From Lachnoclostridium sp. UBA5890 (GTDB lineage Bacteria; Bacillota; Clostridia; Lachnospirales; Lachnospiraceae): a DNA stretch of 64,000 nucleotides. The translations under genes were made by a program, and so were the position numbers. This document shows positions 59,441-64,000 of this stretch, one piece after another. Location: NCBI GenBank assembly GCA_002431395.1, contig DJEU01000018.1:15900-79899 (forward strand). Reading direction: 5' to 3'. Positions within the stretch are counted from its first letter, which is position 1; every line of letters starts with the position of its first letter. Under the pieces are notes generated by a model. It searched no databases and was not told the origin of the DNA. It was given only the letters and a program-made list of their open reading frames with translations.

Positions 59441-60295
59441 ATGGAATTATGGCTTGATATTTTAATGGATGCGTTGATTGACAGCATTAAATTATTTCCT
59501 TTTTTGCTGCTGACCTATCTGCTCATGGAGTATCTGGAGCATAAGACCAGCACAAAGACGAGGGCGTGGATCCGGAAAGCCGGCAGGCTTGGTCCTATCG
59601 CAGGCGGTGTCGCAGGGATTTTTCCACAGTGTGGATTTTCGGTAGCCGCTTCAAATCTGTATTCCGGTGGAATCATTACGATGGGAACGCTGGTGGCAGT
59701 ATTTTTATCGACATCGGATGAGATGCTTCCCATTTTTTTATCGGAAGCGGTAAGCGCAGAAATTATCTTGAAGGTCCTCGGAATTAAACTTGTGACAGCA
59801 GTATTTACGGGGTTTATCGTAGATTTTGTTATGCGTTTTCGGCCAAATGCTATTCAATATAAAGATTTTCATACGATGTGTGAAAGCGAACACTGCCATT
59901 GCGAAAAAAGCATTGGAAAATCTGCTTTTATACATACATTTAAAATATTATTGTTCATTTTCCTGTGTTCTCTTGTTTTGAACTTTTTGATTGAAATAGG
60001 AGGCGAAGAGCGGATTTCTGAATTTTTATCGAGTCATGCGATGTTTGGACCGGTATTTGCGGCAATTGTCGGATTGATTCCGAACTGTGCGGCATCGGTT
60101 CTTATCACGCAGATGTATCTGGGAGGAATTCTCGATTTTGGTTCGATGATCTCAGGACTGCTTGTCGGCGCAGGAGTTGGACTTTTGGTTTTATTCCGTA
60201 CAAACAAAAGATGGAAAGAAAATCTTTCCATCCTCGGAATTGTATGGGTTGCCGGTGTATTTTGGGGTGTTATTGTGAATTTATTCATCCATTGA
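59441..60295 (+). CDS. Putative heavy-metal/manganese exporter (ArsP_2 type)
   Basis: This 284-residue membrane protein has about eight hydrophobic helices and an internal duplication. GIFPQCGFSVAASNLYSGGIITMGTLVAVFLSTSDE (about residues 60-95) resembles GLIPNCAASVLITQMYLGGILDFGSMISGLLVGAG (about 210-245). The P-Q-C/P-N-C motifs in each half are characteristic of the putative 10TM metal exporter family. A cytosolic loop between halves has a metal-binding-looking CESEHCHCEK. It probably exports manganese or a similar ion; the substrate is inferred only from family annotation. Its last 15 nt overlap the convergent DUF6062 gene. Confidence 0.8.
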   Translation: MELWLDILMDALIDSIKLFPFLLLTYLLMEYLEHKTSTKTRAWIRKAGRLGPIAGGVAGIFPQCGFSVAASNLYSGGIITMGTLVAVFLSTSDEMLPIFLSEAVSAEIILKVLGIKLVTAVFTGFIVDFVMRFRPNAIQYKDFHTMCESEHCHCEKSIGKSAFIHTFKILLFIFLCSLVLNFLIEIGGEERISEFLSSHAMFGPVFAAIVGLIPNCAASVLITQMYLGGILDFGSMISGLLVGAGVGLLVLFRTNKRWKENLSILGIVWVAGVFWGVIVNLFIH

Positions 60296-61003
60296 GAGGA
60301 TGCCGTTTACCTTTGTCATAGCACGGGGAACGGCATCTTTTGACGTTTTCCACGGAGCATCAGTATTGCGGTAGTCAAATTTGTCGATAAACCATGCCAG
60401 TTCTTCTTCCATTCGCTTATAATTGTCTAAAAATACGCGGTTTAAGTCGTTGGTAAAGTCTTCCAATACATTGCCGCGCAGATATTTTGGTGCTTCTTCA
60501 AAAAGCATACCATAGTGTTCTAAGCAGAATCCCTTTGATTTTTTGAATTTTGTCACAAAGGCAGAATCTTCTTCATATAAGTAGAAAATGGTCGCAATAT
60601 ACCGCTCATATACTCCCTTGATCCGGTCACAGATATAGCACGAATGACTGATCTTGTCGGTAAAGGAGAAGAGGGACGTTTCTTCTTTTTTGGAAAATAA
60701 TCCGCCGGCGCTTTTTCTTCCCTTTTTTTGTAATATTTCAATCTCTTTTATCATATTCTTCATGTGAGTATCCATGATGAGAGCAAGTCCAAGCCGGTTT
60801 TCAAAATCGTACATCATCTGCATATGTCGGGCGCAGAAGCCGATTTTGTCTGTGGTAAGACGAATATCATCTTCCATATAACTGGGACCCATTGCAAAGG
60901 CGACAGCGTCATTTTCCAGTTTCAATTTCATCGCGCACACGGGACATTCACAAGGTTTGTCGAAGATGTCATTTACGGGAATCGTGTATAATTGTTCTTT
61001 CAT
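60281..61003 (-). CDS. DUF6062 cysteine-rich cytosolic protein
   Basis: This 240-residue protein starts MKEQLYTIPVNDIFDKPCECPVCAMKLKLE at 61003, with GGAGGT just upstream. A longer frame to 61186 would run through the promoter region and is not favoured. Cys pairs recur (CECPVC near 18; C in GFCARH; CYICDRIKGVYERY; GFCLEHYG), which suggests repeated metal-binding motifs. The segment FAMGPSYMEDDIRL is typical of the DUF6062 family of Lachnospiraceae and relatives. Function is unknown. The gene converges on the metal-exporter gene with a 15-nt overlap of coding ends. Confidence 0.8.
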   Translation of the reverse strand: MKEQLYTIPVNDIFDKPCECPVCAMKLKLENDAVAFAMGPSYMEDDIRLTTDKIGFCARHMQMMYDFENRLGLALIMDTHMKNMIKEIEILQKKGRKSAGGLFSKKEETSLFSFTDKISHSCYICDRIKGVYERYIATIFYLYEEDSAFVTKFKKSKGFCLEHYGMLFEEAPKYLRGNVLEDFTNDLNRVFLDNYKRMEEELAWFIDKFDYRNTDAPWKTSKDAVPRAMTKVNGILSMDE

Positions 61004-61031
61004 AGGTACCTCCGGGTGTTCTTTTGCAAAT

Positions 61032-61060
61032 ATTATAGCATAAACGCAAAAAGAAAGCAA
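61032..61060 (-). promoter_or_regulatory. Promoter of the DUF6062 gene
   Basis: On the minus strand, TTGCTT (61060-61055), a 17-bp spacer and TATAAT (61037-61032) lie about 28 bp before the start. Confidence 0.65.
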
Positions 61061-61139
61061 AAAAGTAAGAAAAAAAGAGGATAAAAGAGATATAATGTGA
61101 AAAACTACTAAATAATAGAAAAATTCATAAGCGTACGAC

Positions 61140-61168
61140 TTGCAAAAAACAAGAGAAATGACTATTAT
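61140..61168 (+). promoter_or_regulatory. groESL promoter
   Basis: TTGCAA (61140-61145), 17 bp and TATTAT (61163-61168). The CIRCE operator begins 12 bp downstream, covering the expected start of transcription. Confidence 0.7.
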
Positions 61169-61179
61169 TAAATCAATCG

Positions 61180-61206
61180 TTAGCACTCGGTAAAAGAGAG
61201 TGCTAA
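61180..61206. promoter_or_regulatory. CIRCE operator (HrcA binding site)
   Basis: TTAGCACTC (61180-61188), 9-nt spacer and GAGTGCTAA (61198-61206) match the CIRCE consensus exactly. It implies heat-shock repression of groESL by HrcA, whose gene is not in this window. Confidence 0.97.
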
Positions 61207-61244
61207 CAAAGAAAGCGAAAAGATCATGATTGGAGGAAATAGAA

Positions 61245-61532
61245 ATGAAATTAGTACCTTTAGGTGACAGAGTTGTTTTACAACAGTTAGAAGCAGAAGA
61301 AACTACAAAATCCGGTATCGTTCTTCCGGGCCAGGCACAGGAAAAACCACAGCAGGCAGAAGTAGTAGCTGTTGGACCAGGTGGTCTTGTAGATGGAAAA
61401 GAAGTAAAAATGGAAGTAAAAGTCGGCGATAAAGTAATTTATTCAAAATATGCAGGAACCGATGTAAAATTGGAAGATAAAGAATATGTGATCGTTCGCC
61501 AGAGCGATATCGCAGCTATTGTGGAAGAATAA
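61245..61532 (+). CDS. groES: Co-chaperonin GroES
   Basis: This 95-residue protein is the lid of the GroEL chamber. It reads MKLVPLGDRVVLQQLEAEETTKSGIVLPGQAQEKP, with the mobile loop in SGIVLP, and ends YVIVRQSDIAAIVEE. The ATG at 61245 lies 8 nt after GGAGG (61232-61236); an upstream in-frame codon at 61230 would swallow that site. It is controlled by the CIRCE element and is co-transcribed with groEL, 36 nt downstream. Confidence 0.97.
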   Translation: MKLVPLGDRVVLQQLEAEETTKSGIVLPGQAQEKPQQAEVVAVGPGGLVDGKEVKMEVKVGDKVIYSKYAGTDVKLEDKEYVIVRQSDIAAIVEE

Positions 61533-61568
61533 AAGAAGTTTAAAATATTTTAATTGGAGGTCTTTATA

Positions 61569-63194
61569 ATGGCAAAAGAAATTAAGTTTGGCGTAGATGC
61601 CAGAAAAGCACTGGAAACAGGTGTAAATAAATTAGCAGATACCGTACGTGTTACATTGGGACCAAAAGGACGTAATGTCGTATTGGATAAATCTTTTGGT
61701 GCACCACTTATCACAAACGATGGTGTGACAATTGCAAAAGAAATCGAGCTGGAAGATGCTTTCGAAAACATGGGAGCCCAGCTTGTAAAAGAAGTTGCTA
61801 CCAAGACAAATGATGTAGCCGGAGATGGTACAACAACTGCTACCGTTCTTGCTCAGGCAATGATCAACGAAGGTATGAAAAACCTTGCAGCCGGCGCAAA
61901 TCCAATCGTTCTTCGTAAAGGTATGAAGAAAGCGACAGACTGCGCAGTAGAGGCAATCAAATCCATGAGTGAGACTCTTTCCGGGAAAGAGCAGATCGCT
62001 AAGGTCGCAGCAATTTCCGCCGGTGACGAGCAGGTTGGTGAGATGGTAGCTGACGCAATGGAAAAAGTTTCCAACGACGGTGTTATCACAATTGAAGAGT
62101 CCAAGACCATGAAGACAGAACTTGACCTTGTTGAAGGTATGCAGTTTGACCGTGGTTATTTGTCAGCATATATGGCAACGGATATGGATAAGATGGAAGC
62201 AAATCTGGAAAATCCATACATTTTGATCACAGACAAGAAGATTTCTAATATTCAGGAAATCCTTCCACTGTTGGAGCAGATCGTACAGTCCAGCGCAAAA
62301 CTTCTCATCATCGCAGAAGATGTAGAGGGTGAAGCACTCAGCACATTGGTATTGAACAAACTGCGTGGTACATTCCAGGTAGTAGCTGTAAAAGCTCCTG
62401 GTTATGGTGACCGTAGAAAAGAAATGCTCAAAGATATCGCAATCCTTACCGGCGGCCAGGTAATTACCGAAGAACTTGGTCTTGATCTGAAAGACACAAC
62501 AATGGATCAGTTAGGACGTGCAAAATCTGTTAAAGTTCAGAAAGAAAATACGATCATCGTAGATGGCGAAGGCGACAAAGCAGAGATCGAAGCTCGTGTA
62601 TCCCAGATCCGTACACAGATCGAAGAGACAACTTCTGAATTTGATAAAGAAAAACTTCAGGAGAGACTTGCCAAACTGGCAGGCGGAGTTGCAGTTGTCC
62701 GTGTTGGTGCCGCAACAGAGACCGAGATGCAGGAAGCAAAACTTCGTATGGAAGATGCTTTGGCAGCGACAAGAGCAGCAGTAGAAGAAGGAATCATCGC
62801 AGGTGGTGGATCTGCTTATATCCACGCATCCAAGGAAGTTGCTAAGATGGCAGCAGAGCTGGAAGGCGACGAGAAGACAGGTGCCAATATCATCCTGAAA
62901 GCTCTCGAAGCTCCACTTCGTCGTATCGCTGAAAATGCAGGTTTGGAAGGATCTGTTATCATTGATAAAGTAAAAGAAGGAAAACCGGGATTCGGTTTCA
63001 ATGCTTACACAGAGCAGTATGTAAACATGGTTGACAATGGAATTCTTGATCCTGCTAAGGTTACAAGAAGTGCATTGCAGAATGCAACCAGTGTAGCATC
63101 TACCCTCTTGACAACAGAGTCTGTAGTTGCTAATATTAAAGAAGATACACCGGCTATGCCGGCAGGCGGCGCCCCAGGCATGGGCATGATGTAA
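61569..63194 (+). CDS. groEL: Chaperonin GroEL
   Basis: This 541-residue chaperonin subunit has the standard sequence. It starts MAKEIKFGVDARKALETGVNKLADTV, with ATP-binding TLGPKGRNVVL and VAGDGTTTATVLAQ. The catalytic region around residue 397 is in AATETEMQEAKLRMEDALAATRAAVEEG, and it ends in the flexible GGAPGMGMM tail. GGAGG (61556-61560) precedes the ATG at 61569; the frame's earlier ATG overlaps this site. Single groESL under CIRCE control is usual in Clostridia. The stop codon lies inside the foot of a large hairpin. Confidence 0.98.
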   Translation: MAKEIKFGVDARKALETGVNKLADTVRVTLGPKGRNVVLDKSFGAPLITNDGVTIAKEIELEDAFENMGAQLVKEVATKTNDVAGDGTTTATVLAQAMINEGMKNLAAGANPIVLRKGMKKATDCAVEAIKSMSETLSGKEQIAKVAAISAGDEQVGEMVADAMEKVSNDGVITIEESKTMKTELDLVEGMQFDRGYLSAYMATDMDKMEANLENPYILITDKKISNIQEILPLLEQIVQSSAKLLIIAEDVEGEALSTLVLNKLRGTFQVVAVKAPGYGDRRKEMLKDIAILTGGQVITEELGLDLKDTTMDQLGRAKSVKVQKENTIIVDGEGDKAEIEARVSQIRTQIEETTSEFDKEKLQERLAKLAGGVAVVRVGAATETEMQEAKLRMEDALAATRAAVEEGIIAGGGSAYIHASKEVAKMAAELEGDEKTGANIILKALEAPLRRIAENAGLEGSVIIDKVKEGKPGFGFNAYTEQYVNMVDNGILDPAKVTRSALQNATSVASTLLTTESVVANIKEDTPAMPAGGAPGMGMM

Positions 63195-63257
63195 ACCATC
63201 CGCAAGCAAATCAAGCGCCCACCGAAAGGTGGGCATTTGATTTGAACGGATGGTTTA
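63192..63257 (+). terminator. Nested hairpin embracing the groEL stop codon
   Basis: TAAACCATCCG (63192-63202) pairs with CGGATGGTTTA (63247-63257), CAAATCAA (63207-63214) with TTGATTTG (63237-63244), and GCCCACC (63217-63223) with GGTGGGC (63228-63234) over a GAAA tetraloop. The long stem is not followed by a T run, so it may act as an mRNA 3'-end stabiliser as much as a terminator. Confidence 0.65.
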
Positions 63258-63370
63258 GCGATACGCGCAGGAGCGCGTCAGCGCGGGCACGCGAAGCGTG
63301 GCGCGTAGAGCTAAGAAGGTGCGATACGCGCAGGAGCGCGTCAGCGCGGGCACGCGAAGCGTGGCGCGTA
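63258..63370. repeat. Two identical 50-bp GC-rich direct repeats
   Basis: Copies at 63258-63307 and 63321-63370 are identical and separated by 13 bp (GAGCTAAGAAGGT). Each begins GCGATACGCGC and ends GTGGCGCGTA, with terminal TACGCGC/GCGCGTA inverted repeats and an internal CACGC-GAA-GCGTG hairpin. They are far more GC-rich than the surroundings and resemble REP-type palindromic elements. Confidence 0.85.
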
Positions 63371-63398
63371 AATTATAGAACGAAAACAGGAGGACAAA

Positions 63399-63893
63399 AT
63401 GGAGCAGGCATACGCAGAATATAGTGTGAAACAAAAAACAACTGGAAAAGATATTGCATTGAAGGTTATGATGATCGTTGGTGTAATACTTCTCTTTATC
63501 ATAGGCTTTCGATTCCGTCTTCTGTTTTTGTTAGACGTGGTAGCCGTATTTGCCATGGTGTGGTTCTGGCCGAGATTTCATGTGACATGGGAATATGTTT
63601 ATTGTGACGGACAGATTGATTTCGACATGATTCAAGGTGAAGATAAGAGAAAGACAGTTCTTCGAATTGATCTTGATAATGCCGATGTAATCGCACCGAT
63701 GGAGTCAGAGCGGATGGCAGGATATCGTCACTTGCAGACGAAGAAATTCTATTCCCTGCAGCCAGATGCAAAAACATATGGTGTTGTGATTCGCTCGGAG
63801 GGAAAAGAAGAAAAACTTGTTCTTGAATTTGAGCCAAATGAAAAGATGATGGATTTGATCTTGAACAAATATCCGAAAAAAGCAGAAAAGTAA
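63399..63893 (+). CDS. Small membrane protein of unknown function
   Basis: The 164-residue protein has an N-terminal cytosolic stretch and two adjacent hydrophobic helices (MMIVGVILLFIIGF and LLFLLDVVAVFAMVWFW, about 27-62). A soluble C-terminal domain follows, with strands VTWEYVYCDGQIDFDMIQGEDKRKTVLRIDL and VVIRSEGKEEKLVLEFEPNE, PH-like in character. I do not recognise a family with confidence. AGGAGG precedes the ATG. It lies just after the GC-rich repeats and is closed by a strong terminator, so it is probably monocistronic. The leader is too short after the repeats to hold an independent promoter that I can see. Confidence 0.75.
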   Translation: MEQAYAEYSVKQKTTGKDIALKVMMIVGVILLFIIGFRFRLLFLLDVVAVFAMVWFWPRFHVTWEYVYCDGQIDFDMIQGEDKRKTVLRIDLDNADVIAPMESERMAGYRHLQTKKFYSLQPDAKTYGVVIRSEGKEEKLVLEFEPNEKMMDLILNKYPKKAEK

Positions 63894-63894
63894 G

Positions 63895-63932
63895 AAAAAA
63901 GCTTGTCATACAGTGTATGGCAGGCTTTTTTT
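63895..63932 (+). terminator. Terminator of the small membrane protein gene
   Basis: AAAAAAGCTTGTCATAC (63895-63911) pairs with GTATGGCAGGCTTTTTT (63915-63931), allowing G-U pairs, with a 3-nt loop and a T run. Confidence 0.88.
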
Positions 63933-63963
63933 GCGGCATGCTGCCAAGAAGAAGGGGGTGGTC

Positions 63964-64000
63964 ATGCCGGAGAGGGAAAAAGAGATATGTGGCATGACAA
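63964..64000 (+). CDS. Start of a further gene (partial, unidentified)
   Basis: ATG at 63964 follows AGGGGGTGG at normal spacing, and the frame (MPEREKEICGMT) is open to the window edge. Twelve codons are too few to identify it. Confidence 0.35.
   Translation, partial: MPEREKEICGMT

Noticed and set aside
1..64000. tRNA, rRNA, insertion sequences, prophage or integrative element
   Set aside because: No cloverleaf, rRNA segment, transposase, integrase or flanking attachment repeats were recognised by reading; a dedicated scan could still find a short element.

Overview
The window is a 64 kb stretch of a low-to-middle GC, spore-forming Firmicute of the class Clostridia, most likely a gut member of the Lachnospiraceae. 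The reasons are the gene order xseA-xseB-ispA-dxs-tlyA-nadK-argR, an alpha/beta small acid-soluble spore protein, RecU, a perfect CIRCE operator before groESL, a BspA-type leucine-rich surface protein, a reducing-end oligoxylanase, and strong AGGAGG ribosome sites nearly everywhere. No rRNA, tRNA, insertion sequence, prophage or CRISPR array was found. I cannot name the species.

Layout. 1-6270: a tightly packed isoprenoid/housekeeping operon (end of xseA to nadK, several 4-nt overlaps), then argR and yebC. 6270-8430: a small accessory island with an AT-rich acetyltransferase gene behind a tiny ORF (possible toxin-antitoxin pair), then recU and a spore SASP. 8430-11050: a SPFH/zinc-ribbon pair resembling B. 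subtilis ydjI/ydjG. 11050-20900: argH (reverse), a rhodanese-ThiF fusion, ylmH, an anchored C39-like protease, cca, a LacI-like/GGDEF protein and tex. 20900-28770: a cell-surface region with a lipoprotein, an ECF sigma/anti-sigma/SH3 cluster, a BspA-type protein split by a -1 frame change at an A AAA AAG heptamer, another secreted protein, and a SpoIID-like/peptidoglycan-binding protein. 28770-29520 (reverse): a type III toxin-antitoxin locus with promoter, tandem-repeat antitoxin RNA, terminator and a ToxN/CptN-like toxin gene whose frame is broken at a (TA)n tract.

29580-36870: serS, a CPBP protease, alaA, a lytic transglycosylase, gpmI and mnmA. 36870-37200: a structured non-coding interval. 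37200-46150: glmM, a GH8 exo-oligoxylanase, then the protein-quality-control run tig-clpP-clpX-lon-engB. 46180-51890: cysE, a CmpB-type membrane protein (reverse), a DUF1015 protein, a DUF624 membrane protein and glgB. 51900-61000: an M16C peptidase, era, a YqzL-like small ORF overlapping recO, glnS, a DUF2225 protein, a putative metal exporter and a convergent DUF6062 protein. 61140-64000: CIRCE-controlled groES-groEL, a nested hairpin and two identical GC-rich 50-bp repeats, a small membrane protein, and the first codons of one more gene.

Most of the window is conserved core. The best candidates for unusual biology are the frame-broken type III toxin-antitoxin locus (28792-29516), the BspA/GLUG gene with a zero-frame slippery heptamer (24637-26249), the small-ORF/GNAT pair (6314-7146), and the GC-rich palindromic repeats after groEL (63258-63370).
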